Source: Lachnospiraceae bacterium (lineage in GTDB: Bacteria; Bacillota; Clostridia; Lachnospirales; Lachnospiraceae). Taken from it: DNA of 38,195 nt. The notes under the pieces are model-generated. The model was not told the origin of the DNA. It worked only from the letters and a program-made list of their open reading frames with translations, and did no database searches. A program made the translations under genes and the position numbers. This document shows positions 1-9,382 of the stretch, in pieces; positions within the stretch are counted from its first letter, which is position 1, and each line of letters opens with the position of its first letter. The stretch spans positions 1 through 38,195 of the forward strand of contig JAFVAO010000032.1 in assembly GCA_017480445.1 (NCBI GenBank), in the 5' to 3' direction.

Positions 1-4
1 ATAA

Positions 5-94
5 GCAGGCACTAGCGAGCCGTCGGTACTTAGGTGCCGTACTTTGGCACCTTATGTACCGCTACGAGCGAGGTTGTAGCGAGAGCGTGCCTGC
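5..94. repeat. Nested palindromic element, three-way-junction-like
   Basis: An outer stem GCAGGCAC (5-12) pairs with GTGCCTGC (87-94). Inside it are two hairpins. The first spans 24-61: CGGTAC pairs with GTACCG, and AGGTGCC (32-38) pairs with GGCACCT (46-52), around a 7-nt loop. The second pairs GCTAC (61-65) with GTAGC (76-80). No coding frame in it looks like a protein. It could be an intergenic repeat of the palindromic or MITE class, or a structured transcript end from a gene lying before the window. There is no T-run after the hairpins, so a simple intrinsic terminator is unlikely. Confidence 0.5.
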
Positions 95-100
95 GATGGT

Positions 101-130
101 ATATACAATGTGCACAATGACACTTATATA
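101..130 (+). repeat. 30-bp repeat, copy A (inverted copy at 9399-9428)
   Basis: These 30 bases are identical to the reverse complement of 9399-9428. The match stops at both ends. The sequence contains the 8-bp palindrome TGTGCACA and is otherwise AT-rich. Both copies point the same way relative to the nearest downstream gene (xth here, thiT there). The function is unknown; it could be a fragment of a dispersed repeat or a shared protein-binding site. Confidence 0.7.
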
Positions 131-192
131 GAATCTGCGTTTCGCAATTACCTATTTTAAAAAAATTTGAGAAAGGATTGTGCAGCCTGTAT

Positions 193-220
193 TTGAAATT
201 CACCCGATATAAGGTATAAT
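193..220 (+). promoter_or_regulatory. Predicted sigma-A promoter of xth
   Basis: TTGAAA (193-198) and TATAAT (215-220) are separated by 16 bp. Transcription would start near 227, about 40 nt before the chosen xth start codon. Confidence 0.6.
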
Positions 221-266
221 GGAAAAGATAAAAAGCAAGCAACAAAGCGCGGAAAGGACAAATGAG

Positions 267-1022
267 ATGAAACTGATTTCATGGAATGTAAACGGATTAA
301 GAGCCTGTATGCAGAAGGGCTTTATGGATTTTTTTAACGAAGCGGACGCGGATGTGTTCTGTCTGCAGGAGACGAAGCTGCAGGAGGGACAGATTGAGAT
401 GGAGCTGCCGGGCTATCATCAGTATTGGAATTATGCGGTGAAAAAGGGGTATTCCGGAACTGCGCTTTTTACGAAGCAGGAGCCCATCCGTGTGACGTAC
501 GGAATCGGCGTGGAGGAACATGATCAGGAGGGACGTGTGATCACGGCGGAGTTCGCGGATTATTATGTGGTGACGGTGTACACGCCCAACTCGCAAAGGG
601 AGCTGACAAGGCTTGCGTATCGCATGGAATGGGAAGCTGCGTTCCTGAATTATGTGAAAGGCCTGGCGGAGAAGAAAGGCGTGATCTTCTGCGGAGATCT
701 GAATGTGGCGCATGAGGAGATTGATCTGAAGAATCCGAAGACCAATCACAAAAATGCGGGCTTTACGGATGAGGAGCGGGCATGCTTTACCACTGTCGTG
801 CAGAATGGTTTCATTGACAGCTTCCGGCATTTTTATCCGGATCAGACCGACGCCTATTCCTGGTGGTCCTATATGGGCAATGCCCGCGCCAAGAATGTCG
901 GATGGCGGATCGACTATTTTGTGGTGAGTGAGAGCCTGCAGGACAGACTCGAGGACGCGAAGATCCATCCGCAGGTGATGGGATCGGATCATTGTCCGGT
1001 GGAGCTGGATATCCGGTCGTAA
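267..1022 (+). CDS. xth: Exodeoxyribonuclease III (AP endonuclease, EEP family)
   Basis: A 251-residue protein of the exonuclease III/ExoA family, which cuts DNA 5' of abasic sites and removes 3' blocking groups in base-excision repair. Visible motifs are WNVNG (residues 6-10), LQETK with the metal-binding Glu35, [13 protein letters not shown] in the middle, the R-DYFVVS strand, and the C-terminal GSDHCPV catalytic Asp-His pair. The length is normal for the family. A longer frame opens at 219, but the ATG at 267 has GGAAAGGA at 251-258 directly upstream and begins with the conserved [11 protein letters not shown], so it is preferred. The predicted promoter at 193-220 would overlap the longer start. 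The next genes, addB and addA, are also DNA-repair genes and are co-directional. Confidence 0.95.
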   Translation: MKLISWNVNGLRACMQKGFMDFFNEADADVFCLQETKLQEGQIEMELPGYHQYWNYAVKKGYSGTALFTKQEPIRVTYGIGVEEHDQEGRVITAEFADYYVVTVYTPNSQRELTRLAYRMEWEAAFLNYVKGLAEKKGVIFCGDLNVAHEEIDLKNPKTNHKNAGFTDEERACFTTVVQNGFIDSFRHFYPDQTDAYSWWSYMGNARAKNVGWRIDYFVVSESLQDRLEDAKIHPQVMGSDHCPVELDIRS

Positions 1023-1100
1023 CGACTGCGGGATAACGGGAGCGATCGGCAGAGGCAGCCGGAGTGATAGTATAAGAGACGGTGCCGAAGGAGTGAACAC

Positions 1101-4100
1101 ATGAGTCTGCGGTTTTATTTCGGGCCCTCGGGCGCGGGAAAAAGTACACAAGTGTATAAGGAGATTCTGGAGCGTGCGGGAAAAGATCTGCGGACCAATT
1201 ATCTTGTGATCGTGCCGGATCAGTTTACGATGCAGACGCAGAAGGAGCTGGTGACGCGTTCGGCCTGCGGCGGCATCATGAACATTGATGTGTTGAGCTT
1301 CGGACGTCTCACCCACAGGATCCTGGAGGAAGTGGGGTGGGAGAATGTGCCGGTGCTGGATGACACGGGGAAGAGTCTGGTCCTGCAGCGGGTTGCCGGA
1401 ACGCTTGCGGAGGAACTGCCGACGCTGGGAGGCTTTCTGAAGCGTCAGGGCTACATCCATGAGGCGAAAAGCGCGATCTCGGAATTCATGCAGTACGGCA
1501 TCGGGACAGAGGATGTGGCCGAGCTGATTCGATTCGCCGAGGGACATGGCGCACTGGCGCGAAAGCTGCGCGATCTCGAAGTCCTCTACAAGGGATTTAT
1601 GGAGTATATCAGCGGAAATTTTATCACCACGGAGGAGAAACTGGACGTGCTCACGCGTTCGCTGGGAAAGTCGCGGCTGCTCCCGGGCAGTGTGGTGATC
1701 TTTGACGGATTCACGGGATTCACCCCGATTCAGAATCGGGTGATTCGGGAGCTGATGCGCCTGTGCCGGGAGGTGATCTTCACGGTGACGCTGGGCGAGG
1801 GGGAAAATCCGTATGTGTTGGACGGGGAGCAGAAGCTGTTCCATCTGAGCAAGAAGACCGTGGCGGATCTGGAGCGCATGGCGGGGGAGAACGACGTGCC
1901 GCGCGGAAGAGATGTGTTCCTGACAGGAGGGACAGCATCCGGCGCACAGAATCGCTATTGCCGGGAGACAGAGGTTGTGCTAAATACGGCCCACCGGTTC
2001 GCAGCCTCCGGCGCACTGGAACATCTGGAGCGCAATCTGTTCCGGTATCCGGCGGCGGTGTATGCGCAAGATGCGCAGGATGAGATCCGTATCAGTGAGA
2101 TGCTTTCGCCCCGGGAGGAAGTACATCAGGTCGGTCTGGAGATCAGCAGGCTGATTCGGGAACAGGGGATGTTATATCGGGATATCGCGCTGGTGGCGGG
2201 GGATCTGGCAGGGTATGCGCCGTATGTGGAGACGGAATTTGCACGCATGGGGATCCCGTGCTTTTTGGATCGCACCAGAGGGATCGTGCTGAACCCCGTG
2301 ATTGAATATATGCAGAGTGCGCTGGAGGTCTATGCGCAGGATTTCTCTTATCAGTCGGTGTTTCACTATCTGCGCTGCGGGCTGTGTGACATAGCGCGGG
2401 ACGATGTGGACGCGCTGGAGAATTATTGTATTCAGACCGGAATCCGGGGAGAGAAAAAGTGGAGCCGGCTGTTTACGAGGAAGACAAAACAGATGGGGCA
2501 GGATGAGGAGCAGCTCGCGCAGATCAATGCGGTCAGACAAGCGTTCTACGAGCAGATCAGCGGGCTGGATATTCCGCATAAGGCGCCTGCCGGAACGTAT
2601 GTGGAGAAGCTGTACGCCTTCTGTGAGGCGAATGCTGTGCAGCGGAAGCTGGATCAGTTCGCGGAGCGGTTCCTTGCGGAAAACGAACCCTCCCGCGCCA
2701 AAGAGTATGAACAGATCTATCGACTGGTCCTACAGCTGTTGGAGCAGATTCACGACCTGTTGGGTGAAGAGGAGGTCACGCTGCAGGAGTTTCAGGATAT
2801 TCTGGCGGCGGGCTTCGGGGAAATTGAGGTCGGAACCATTCCGCAGAATGTGGATCGTGTGACGGTGGGTGATATCGAGAGAACGCGTTTAAAGCAGGTG
2901 AAGGTGTTGTTCCTTCTGGGGGTGAACGACGGGAATATCCCGAAGGGAACCTCCAAGGGCGGCATTATCTCAGACATCGACAGAGAATACCTGAAGGGCG
3001 CCGGGCTGGAGCTTGCGCCGTCGCCGAGACAGCAGATGTATATTCAGAGATTGTATCTATATTTGAATCTGACCAAGCCTTCTAAGCGGCTGTATCTGTC
3101 CTACGCGAAGGTCAACAGCGCGGGCAAGAGCCTGCGGCCGGCATATCTGATCGATGTGATCAAGGGACTGTTCCCCGCAGTGCGCGTGGACTATCCGCAG
3201 GAGCGTCCGGTGACAGAACAGATCGTCAATCCGGTACAGGGCAGGGAATTTCTGGCCAGGATGCTGCGGGAGTATGTTGAGGGGACGCTGCCGGTGCAGG
3301 AGGAGGTATTCGCTCCGATCTACAGAGTGTACGGGCAGATCGACGGCGGGGAGGATCGGAAACGACTGGAGGAGGCCGCGTTTACAAGGTATCAGGACAG
3401 TGGATTGTCCCGTCTGGTGGCAGGCCTTTTGTATGGCAGACAGCTGCAAAACAGTGTCAGCCGTCTGGAGACGTTTGCCGCTTGTGCGTACCGGCATTTT
3501 CTGCAGTATGGACTGTCGCTGAAGGAGCGGGAGGAGTTCGGCTTCGAGGCGGTGGATATGGGCAATATTTACCATGATGTGTTGGAGCACTTCGGGCATG
3601 GGCTGCAGGAGAGAGCGTACACATGGTTTGATTTTCCGGAGGCGTATGCGGGGGAGGCTGTGCGCCGCGCGCTGGAGAGCTGTGCGGCGGAATACGGCGA
3701 CACTGTGCTCTACAGCAGCGCCAGAAACGAGTATGCCATCACGCGCATGGAGCGGATTCTCACCCGCACGGTGCTGACGATCCAGAGACAGCTGCGGAAG
3801 GGGAGTTTTCGGCCGGAGGCCTATGAGCTGTCGTTTCGGTTCACCGATGATCTGGAGAGTGTGCATATCGCGCTGTCCGAGGAGGAGAAGATGCACTTAA
3901 ACGGCAGGATAGACCGTCTGGACATTGCGGAGGACGATGCGCATGTGTATGTGAAGGTTGTGGATTATAAATCGGGGGATAAGGATTTTGACCTGGTAGC
4001 ACTGTACTATGGCTTACAGCTGCAGCTGGTGGTGTACATGAATGCGGCGATGGAGCGGGAGGCGAAACGGCATCCGGACAAGGAGGTTGTGCCGGCTGCG

Positions 4101-4559
4101 ATGTTATATTATCATGTGGAGGATCCGATGGTGGAATCCGTGGAGGAAATGGATGCGGAGGAACTGGAGGAAAGGATCCGCAGGGAACTGCGTATGAACG
4201 GTGTGGTGAACGCGGATCCGGCCATTGTGGACAAGCTGGACAGCGCGCTGGAGAAGACCTCTGATGTGATCCCCGTGTCGCGCAATAAGGACGGCAGCTT
4301 TTCCCGCAATTCCAGCGTGATGACGCGGGAACAGTTCCAGGTGGTGTCCGATTATGTGGGGCGCAAAATCGTGGACATCGGCAGGCAGATGCTGGACGGC
4401 TGTATCCGCGTGAATCCTTACGAGCGGGGAACGCAGGAAGCGTGCACTTATTGTCCGTACAAAAAGGTTTGCGGATTTGACAGCGCGATTCCGGGGTATG
4501 AGAAACGGAAGCTTCACAAGATGGAAGCAGATGAAATTTTTGAGCAAATGAAGGAATAG
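1101..4559 (+). CDS. addB: ATP-dependent helicase/nuclease AddAB, subunit B
   Basis: A 1152-residue AddB subunit. AddAB is the RecBCD-equivalent machine of Bacillota that unwinds and resects double-strand breaks up to Chi and loads RecA. The N-terminus carries a Walker A motif, GPSGAGKS (residues 8-15). The RecB-type nuclease site near the C-terminus has VVDYKSG with Asp955 and Lys957, followed by YYGLQLQLVVY. Four cysteines fit the AddB iron-sulfur cluster: Cys795 in FAACAYRHF, and Cys1115, Cys1118 and Cys1124 in CTYCPYKKVC. The length is typical (about 1150). AAGGAG at 1090-1095 sets the ATG. addA begins 4 nt after the stop, so the two are almost certainly translated from one message. There is no sign of truncation. 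Confidence 0.97.
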   Translation: MSLRFYFGPSGAGKSTQVYKEILERAGKDLRTNYLVIVPDQFTMQTQKELVTRSACGGIMNIDVLSFGRLTHRILEEVGWENVPVLDDTGKSLVLQRVAGTLAEELPTLGGFLKRQGYIHEAKSAISEFMQYGIGTEDVAELIRFAEGHGALARKLRDLEVLYKGFMEYISGNFITTEEKLDVLTRSLGKSRLLPGSVVIFDGFTGFTPIQNRVIRELMRLCREVIFTVTLGEGENPYVLDGEQKLFHLSKKTVADLERMAGENDVPRGRDVFLTGGTASGAQNRYCRETEVVLNTAHRFAASGALEHLERNLFRYPAAVYAQDAQDEIRISEMLSPREEVHQVGLEISRLIREQGMLYRDIALVAGDLAGYAPYVETEFARMGIPCFLDRTRGIVLNPVIEYMQSALEVYAQDFSYQSVFHYLRCGLCDIARDDVDALENYCIQTGIRGEKKWSRLFTRKTKQMGQDEEQLAQINAVRQAFYEQISGLDIPHKAPAGTYVEKLYAFCEANAVQRKLDQFAERFLAENEPSRAKEYEQIYRLVLQLLEQIHDLLGEEEVTLQEFQDILAAGFGEIEVGTIPQNVDRVTVGDIERTRLKQVKVLFLLGVNDGNIPKGTSKGGIISDIDREYLKGAGLELAPSPRQQMYIQRLYLYLNLTKPSKRLYLSYAKVNSAGKSLRPAYLIDVIKGLFPAVRVDYPQERPVTEQIVNPVQGREFLARMLREYVEGTLPVQEEVFAPIYRVYGQIDGGEDRKRLEEAAFTRYQDSGLSRLVAGLLYGRQLQNSVSRLETFAACAYRHFLQYGLSLKEREEFGFEAVDMGNIYHDVLEHFGHGLQERAYTWFDFPEAYAGEAVRRALESCAAEYGDTVLYSSARNEYAITRMERILTRTVLTIQRQLRKGSFRPEAYELSFRFTDDLESVHIALSEEEKMHLNGRIDRLDIAEDDAHVYVKVVDYKSGDKDFDLVALYYGLQLQLVVYMNAAMEREAKRHPDKEVVPAAMLYYHVEDPMVESVEEMDAEELEERIRRELRMNGVVNADPAIVDKLDSALEKTSDVIPVSRNKDGSFSRNSSVMTREQFQVVSDYVGRKIVDIGRQMLDGCIRVNPYERGTQEACTYCPYKKVCGFDSAIPGYEKRKLHKMEADEIFEQMKE

Positions 4560-4563
4560 ACGT

Positions 4564-7500
4564 ATGGCGATCGAATTCAGTCCGGAGCAGGAAAAGGTCA
4601 TTCAATTACAAAACAGAAATATTCTGGTGTCGGCGGCAGCGGGTAGCGGCAAGACGGCCGTGCTGGTGGAGCGCATCGTCCGGATGGTCTGCGACGAAGC
4701 GCATCCGGTGGACATCGACCGGCTGCTGGTGGTGACATTCACCAATGCGGCGGCGGCGGAGATGCGGGAGCGGATCGACGCCGGACTGGCCGCGCAGTTA
4801 AAGGCGCATCCGGATTCGGAGCATATACAGCGGCAGACTGCACTGCTGCACAACGCACAGATCTGTACGATCGACAGCTTTTGTCTGTTCCTGCTGCGGA
4901 ACCATTTTCATGAGATCGGTCTGGATCCCGCCTTTCGTGTGGCGGATGAAAACGAGGTGAAGCTGTTAAAACAGGATGTGCTGGCGAATTTGATGGAGGA
5001 GGCCTTCGCGGGGAGGGATCCTGCGTTCTTGCGCTGTGTGGAATTTTTCTGTCCGAAGGGCAGGGAGAGCGTGCTGGAGAATCATATCCTGTGGCTGAGT
5101 GAACAGGCGGCAAGCGGCCCGTTTCCGGAGAAGTGGCTGCGGGAGCACAAGGCGGATTACGGCGCCGCAAGAGACGGGATCGTGCTGCAGGAGGACGTGC
5201 AGACCTATCTGATGCATTATCTGCGGGAGATGTTAAAGGGTCTGGCGGATCAGATGGAGGCGGCGCAGCGCCTGTGCGAACAGCCGGACGGTCCCTATAT
5301 GTATGGTGAACTGATCGAGCAGGAGCGGGAGCAGATTCTGTGGGCGCTGCAGGCGGCGTCCTATGAGGAGTATGCCGCGCGTATCCCCGGTATCAGCTTC
5401 GGGCGGCTGCCGTCTAAGAAGGATGACAGTGTGGATCCGGCGAAGCGCGCGTTGGCACAGGAGATACGCAATGCTGTGAAAAAAGAGATCGCGGATCTGC
5501 TGGCGGACTTTTTTGCCGCGTCCATGACCGTTACGGCGGAGCGGGCGAAGGGGTGCGCGGACGCGCTGGATACGCTGATCGAGCTTGTGATCGCATTTGA
5601 CGCGCGGGTGCGGGAGGAGAAGGCCCAAAAGAAACTGGTCGACTTCTCTGACATGGAGCATCTGGCGCTGGAAATTCTGCTGGGTGCGGAGGGAGATCCG
5701 GACAGACCCGGTAAGGTGGCCGAGGAATATCGCGACTTTTTCCATGAGATCCTGATCGATGAGTATCAGGACAGCAACCTGGTGCAGGAAGTGATCCTCA
5801 GAGCGATCTCAAAGGAGCAGACGGGAAGAGGCAACCGCTTTATGGTGGGCGATGTCAAGCAGAGTATCTACGGGTTCCGGCAGGCGAGACCGGCTCTGTT
5901 TTTGCAAAAGTACGATACCTACGAGCCGGATGGCGAGGCGTGCTGCCGGATTGACTTAAGCCGCAATTACCGGAGCCGCGCGCAGGTGGTAGACTCCGTA
6001 AACAGTGTGTTTGAGCGTCTGATGAGCAGAGAGACGGGCGGTCTGGATTACGATGTGAACGCGCGCCTGTATGCGGAGATGCCGTATCCGGCGACAGCGG
6101 GGAATGAGAGTGAATTCCTGCTGGTAGAAAAGCCTGCGGGAGACAATGCGCCGGATCCGAAGCAGGCGGAGGGCTTAGCGATTGCGAGACAGATCAAGGC
6201 GATGCGGGGAAGTCTGCAGGTGACGGATCGGGAGAGCGGCGCGTTGCGGCCGCTGCGTTATTCCGACGTGGTGATCCTGCTGCGCACGAATCAGGGCTGG
6301 GATGAGCCCTTTCGAAAGATGCTGGAGGAGGAAGGGATTCCGGTCCACGTCACCTCCAAGACAGGGTATTTTGCCGCGACGGAGGTGCAGGAGCTGCTGC
6401 AGGTGCTGCGGGTGCTGGACAATCCAAGACAGGATATCCCGCTGTACGGGATGCTAAAGTCTGTCTTCGGCGGGTTCTCGGAGGAGGAGATCGCGCAGAT
6501 CCGCGCAATCAAGCGGACGGGCAGTCTCTATGAGGCACTGTGTGCCGCGGCGGGCAACAGGGAAAAAGCGGCGGAAAGCGTGGTAGCGGCAGAAAGCGGG
6601 GAACAGGCGGATCCCGCGGGTGCGGGGCTGTCTGTAAAGGCGGCAGCCTTTCTGGAGAAATTAAACCGTTATCGGGATGATACGGTTTATATGCCGATTC
6701 GGGAGCTTTTGCAAAATCTGCTGGAGGAGCACGATTATCTGAATATTGTCGCGGCGCTTCCCGCGGGCGGCAAGAGAAGAGCCAACGTGGAGATGCTTTT
6801 AAACAAGGCGTCGGATTTTGAGAAGACGAGCTATTTCGGTCTGTTCCATTTTGTGCGGTATATTGAGCTGTTGGAGAAGCACGAGGTGGACTACGGCGAG
6901 TCGGATATGATCGATGAAAATGCGGACGTCGTGCGCATTATGAGTATACACAAATCGAAAGGACTGGAGTTCCCGGTCGTGTTTGTCGCGGGGCTGGCGA
7001 AGCGTTTTAACGAAAAAGACGCGACAAAGGCACTGATCGCCCATGCGGATATGGGTCTGGGCGTGACGTACGTGGATCCGGTGCGGCGCGTGAAGGGAAA
7101 GACCCTGCGGCAGCAGATTGTCTCCTGCCGGCTGAAGGAGGAGATGCTCGCGGAGGAGCTGCGCATTCTGTATGTGGCGCTCACCCGAGCCAGGGAGAAG
7201 CTGATTCTGACAGCCTGTGTGGCGGATGCGGCAGGCGTGTGGGGACGGGCGGCGGCCTACCCGAAGGAGCGTCTGGGGTATCAACCGTTTATGAGTGCGG
7301 GGAGCTTCCTGGATTTCCTGCTGCCGGTGATGGCCAATACCTGTTTTCAGGTGCAGATCATCGGAGAGACCGAGCTGGGAGAGCGCGCGGCGCGGGAACA
7401 GCTGGATCTGGCATTGCGCCGTGCACAGCTGCAGGCGTATGACGCAGCGGAGAACACATTTGACGGGACACAAATGCCGGATGGACAGAGCATAACCGCA

Positions 7501-8331
7501 GACAGCGGCCGTGGGCATGATGTGCACACCGCTGAAGAGCAGCTGTGGGAGAGACTGCACTTTATATATCCGCACCAAAATCTGGAGCGACTGTACACCA
7601 AGACGACCGTATCGGAGCTGAAGGCGGAGGCGATGGCGGAAAAGGATGAGGAAGCGCATGAACTGTTTGCTTCGCGCGAACGGGAGGAATATGTGCCGGC
7701 GTTTGCCCGCAAGGAGCGGCAGGTGAGCGGTACCCTGCGGGGAAGTGCGTTCCACAGAGCGATGGAGCTGTTGGATTTCGAGGCGATTCTGCAGCCGTGT
7801 TTTGCGGTGTTCCCGGAGAACTATGCCGCCTATGCGTCCGTGCTGCAGGATCCGGCGATGCGCATTGGCAATAAAGCGCGTATTGAGACATTTTTGCAAA
7901 GTGAGAAAGAGAGCCTGCGGCTGGCAGGAGAGTATTATGATGCGATTGATCCGGAGCGGATCGTGGACTTTTTGGAGCAGGAGTGTGCGTACCGCATGTG
8001 GCGCGCGCAGAGAGCGGGTCTGCTGTATCGGGAGCAGCCGTTCGTGCTGGGCATTGACGCGAAGGAATTAAAGGGGCGTTTCGACCAGGATGCGCCGGAG
8101 GGAGAGACGGTGTTGATCCAGGGGATCATCGATGTGTTCTGGATGGAAGGGGATCAGATCATGCTGCTGGATTACAAGACCGACCGAATCGGCAGTATGC
8201 AGGAACTGTGGAACCGGTATGAGGCCCAGATGGATTATTATAGCCGGGCACTCAACCGGATCCTTTCCAAACCCGTCGCAGAGCGGATCCTTTATTCGAC
8301 CGCGCTGGGACAGGAAGCCGCAGCGGAATGA
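4564..8331 (+). CDS. addA: ATP-dependent helicase/nuclease AddAB, subunit A
   Basis: A 1255-residue AddA subunit, a UvrD/RecB-type 3'-5' helicase with a C-terminal nuclease domain. Helicase motifs in order: Q-motif FSPEQEKVI (about 5-13), Walker A AAAGSGKT (24-31), motif Ia VVTFTNAAAAEM, motif II DEYQDS (Asp399, Glu400), motif III GDVKQSIYGFR, motif IV LSRNYRS, motif V IMSIHKSKGLEFPVVF and motif VI LYVALTRAREKLI. The nuclease domain carries GSAFHRAMELLDF and LLDYKTD (Asp1203, Lys1205). Its ribosome binding site, AAGGA at 4551-4555, lies inside the end of addB, indicating tight co-expression. The stop codon is only 5 bp from the stop of convergent thiT, and no intrinsic terminator is visible between them. 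Confidence 0.97.
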   Translation: MAIEFSPEQEKVIQLQNRNILVSAAAGSGKTAVLVERIVRMVCDEAHPVDIDRLLVVTFTNAAAAEMRERIDAGLAAQLKAHPDSEHIQRQTALLHNAQICTIDSFCLFLLRNHFHEIGLDPAFRVADENEVKLLKQDVLANLMEEAFAGRDPAFLRCVEFFCPKGRESVLENHILWLSEQAASGPFPEKWLREHKADYGAARDGIVLQEDVQTYLMHYLREMLKGLADQMEAAQRLCEQPDGPYMYGELIEQEREQILWALQAASYEEYAARIPGISFGRLPSKKDDSVDPAKRALAQEIRNAVKKEIADLLADFFAASMTVTAERAKGCADALDTLIELVIAFDARVREEKAQKKLVDFSDMEHLALEILLGAEGDPDRPGKVAEEYRDFFHEILIDEYQDSNLVQEVILRAISKEQTGRGNRFMVGDVKQSIYGFRQARPALFLQKYDTYEPDGEACCRIDLSRNYRSRAQVVDSVNSVFERLMSRETGGLDYDVNARLYAEMPYPATAGNESEFLLVEKPAGDNAPDPKQAEGLAIARQIKAMRGSLQVTDRESGALRPLRYSDVVILLRTNQGWDEPFRKMLEEEGIPVHVTSKTGYFAATEVQELLQVLRVLDNPRQDIPLYGMLKSVFGGFSEEEIAQIRAIKRTGSLYEALCAAAGNREKAAESVVAAESGEQADPAGAGLSVKAAAFLEKLNRYRDDTVYMPIRELLQNLLEEHDYLNIVAALPAGGKRRANVEMLLNKASDFEKTSYFGLFHFVRYIELLEKHEVDYGESDMIDENADVVRIMSIHKSKGLEFPVVFVAGLAKRFNEKDATKALIAHADMGLGVTYVDPVRRVKGKTLRQQIVSCRLKEEMLAEELRILYVALTRAREKLILTACVADAAGVWGRAAAYPKERLGYQPFMSAGSFLDFLLPVMANTCFQVQIIGETELGERAAREQLDLALRRAQLQAYDAAENTFDGTQMPDGQSITADSGRGHDVHTAEEQLWERLHFIYPHQNLERLYTKTTVSELKAEAMAEKDEEAHELFASREREEYVPAFARKERQVSGTLRGSAFHRAMELLDFEAILQPCFAVFPENYAAYASVLQDPAMRIGNKARIETFLQSEKESLRLAGEYYDAIDPERIVDFLEQECAYRMWRAQRAGLLYREQPFVLGIDAKELKGRFDQDAPEGETVLIQGIIDVFWMEGDQIMLLDYKTDRIGSMQELWNRYEAQMDYYSRALNRILSKPVAERILYSTALGQEAAAE

Positions 8332-8336
8332 TTCAT

Positions 8337-9200
8337 TTATTCGCCGCAGGCGAGCCGTTTGATGGTCGCCATCGCTTTCCTGACAGGCGGCAGCAGCAGG
8401 ATCACCACCGTGACAGCAGCCTCCGCAAAGATATAGATCGCGTTGTAGACGAGGGAGTACGGAAGTGCGCCCCAGCCGTCCCACGCATAGGTGCCGAAGA
8501 AGAGATAGCCGGAGAGTACGGCAAAGGCGTACCGGCCGACCACGGCCACTGTGTAGCCCCGGATCAGATTATCTTTTACAACAAAACCGATGACGATTAC
8601 GGTCACATAGAGTATAATGAATAAGATCGCGAACAGCAGGTTGTAGTTTAAGGACGATTCACTGTCAATTGGATTGGAAAAAAGGAATAAGCCGGACAGC
8701 ATGGCGAAAATATACCCGATTCCGGTGGACACAATGTAATTCTTGACCTTGCTGCCGTCGGATTTCGCGAACAGGCCGGAGAGACCGAGCGCGCCGAAGG
8801 CGAGGATGTAATCTACCACGAGCTGTGTCGGATACAGGATATACGGATCGATCAGCATCTGCAGAATACCGTAGGCGACACCGGTCAGGATGCCGACGCC
8901 CGCGCCGAACCAATAGCCGGGCAGACAGACTGCCAGCATGGAGAGCAGTGTGATGGAACCGCCGGTGGGAAAGTGGAACAGTTTGACATAGGACAACAGT
9001 GTGCCGAGCGCCAGACACATCGCGCAAAAAGCAAGCTGCTTGGATGTGAGCTTCAGCGTGCGCTTACCGGTGTGCTTGCCGGCGAGTACCACGGCCAGTC
9101 CCAGCAGTGCGACGATCAGAATGACGAGCAGGATTTTGCCCGCCAGTGTAGGGACGTAGGTTGTTTCGCCCCAGTCATTGACAACTACATTGTAAAGCAT
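8337..9200 (-). CDS. thiT: Energy-coupling factor thiamine transporter S component ThiT
   Basis: A 287-residue multispanning membrane protein, the substrate-binding S component of an ECF transporter for thiamine. After an N-terminal membrane helix (about 20-41) comes the ThiT core: KLFHFPTGGSITLLSMLAV, a loop GAGVGILTGVAYGILQ, then YPTQLVVDYILAFGALGLSGLF, and near the end RYAFAVLSGYLFFGTYA and YSLVYNAIYIFAEA. The ThiT family is usually nearer 180-200 residues. Here there is an N-terminal extension and an insertion of about 50 residues in the middle that adds membrane segments. The ECF ATPases and T component are not in the window and must be shared from elsewhere. The TPP riboswitch upstream independently supports thiamine as the substrate. 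This is the only minus-strand gene. Confidence 0.9.
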   Translation of the reverse strand: MLYNVVVNDWGETTYVPTLAGKILLVILIVALLGLAVVLAGKHTGKRTLKLTSKQLAFCAMCLALGTLLSYVKLFHFPTGGSITLLSMLAVCLPGYWFGAGVGILTGVAYGILQMLIDPYILYPTQLVVDYILAFGALGLSGLFAKSDGSKVKNYIVSTGIGYIFAMLSGLFLFSNPIDSESSLNYNLLFAILFIILYVTVIVIGFVVKDNLIRGYTVAVVGRYAFAVLSGYLFFGTYAWDGWGALPYSLVYNAIYIFAEAAVTVVILLLPPVRKAMATIKRLACGE

Positions 9201-9228
9201 AAAAAAACCTCCTTTTTACGCAAGGAGG
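9201..9228 (-). terminator. Riboswitch expression platform: terminator hairpin containing the thiT SD
   Basis: On the minus strand CCTCCTT (complement of 9222-9228) pairs with AAGGAGG (complement of 9208-9214) around a 7-nt loop. This is followed by seven U (9201-9207) and then directly by the thiT ATG. AAGGAGG is also a perfect Shine-Dalgarno sequence 7 nt before that ATG. The same hairpin could therefore stop transcription and, if read through, hide the ribosome binding site. Confidence 0.75.
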
Positions 9229-9239
9229 GACACAAAGAG

Positions 9240-9337
9240 GTTGCCTTCCTACGCCGGTATTATCCGGTTCAGGTAGTGAGGGTCAGAAGAAACCGCGCGC
9301 GGCGTCTTCAATCTCAGCGATGTGCTCCCCTGGCGAT
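9240..9337 (-). ncRNA. TPP riboswitch (THI element)
   Basis: Read on the minus strand, the conserved TPP aptamer blocks appear in order: GGGGAGC, CTGAGA (complement of 9312-9317), a variable P3 stem-loop, GACCC, ACCTGA (complement of 9269-9274), CCGGATAATACCGGCGTAGG, then GGC. It lies between a strong promoter and the terminator/SD hairpin of thiT. TPP binding is expected to turn thiT off. The ends given are approximate because the P1 stem is short. Confidence 0.93.
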
Positions 9338-9353
9338 CATTATTTTTGTATCT

Positions 9354-9382
9354 AATATAGAGGAAGAAGGAAGTTTTGTCAA
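9354..9382 (-). promoter_or_regulatory. Predicted sigma-A promoter of the thiT riboswitch transcript
   Basis: On the minus strand TTGACA (complement of 9377-9382) and TATATT (complement of 9354-9359) are separated by exactly 17 bp. Transcription would start near 9347, just before the riboswitch aptamer. Confidence 0.75.

Noticed and set aside
297-1844. Long minus-strand open frame (515 codons) across xth and addB
   Set aside because: It lies fully antisense to two well-conserved genes, has His/Arg/Leu-rich composition typical of antisense frames in GC-rich codon patterns, no RBS and no recognisable domain.
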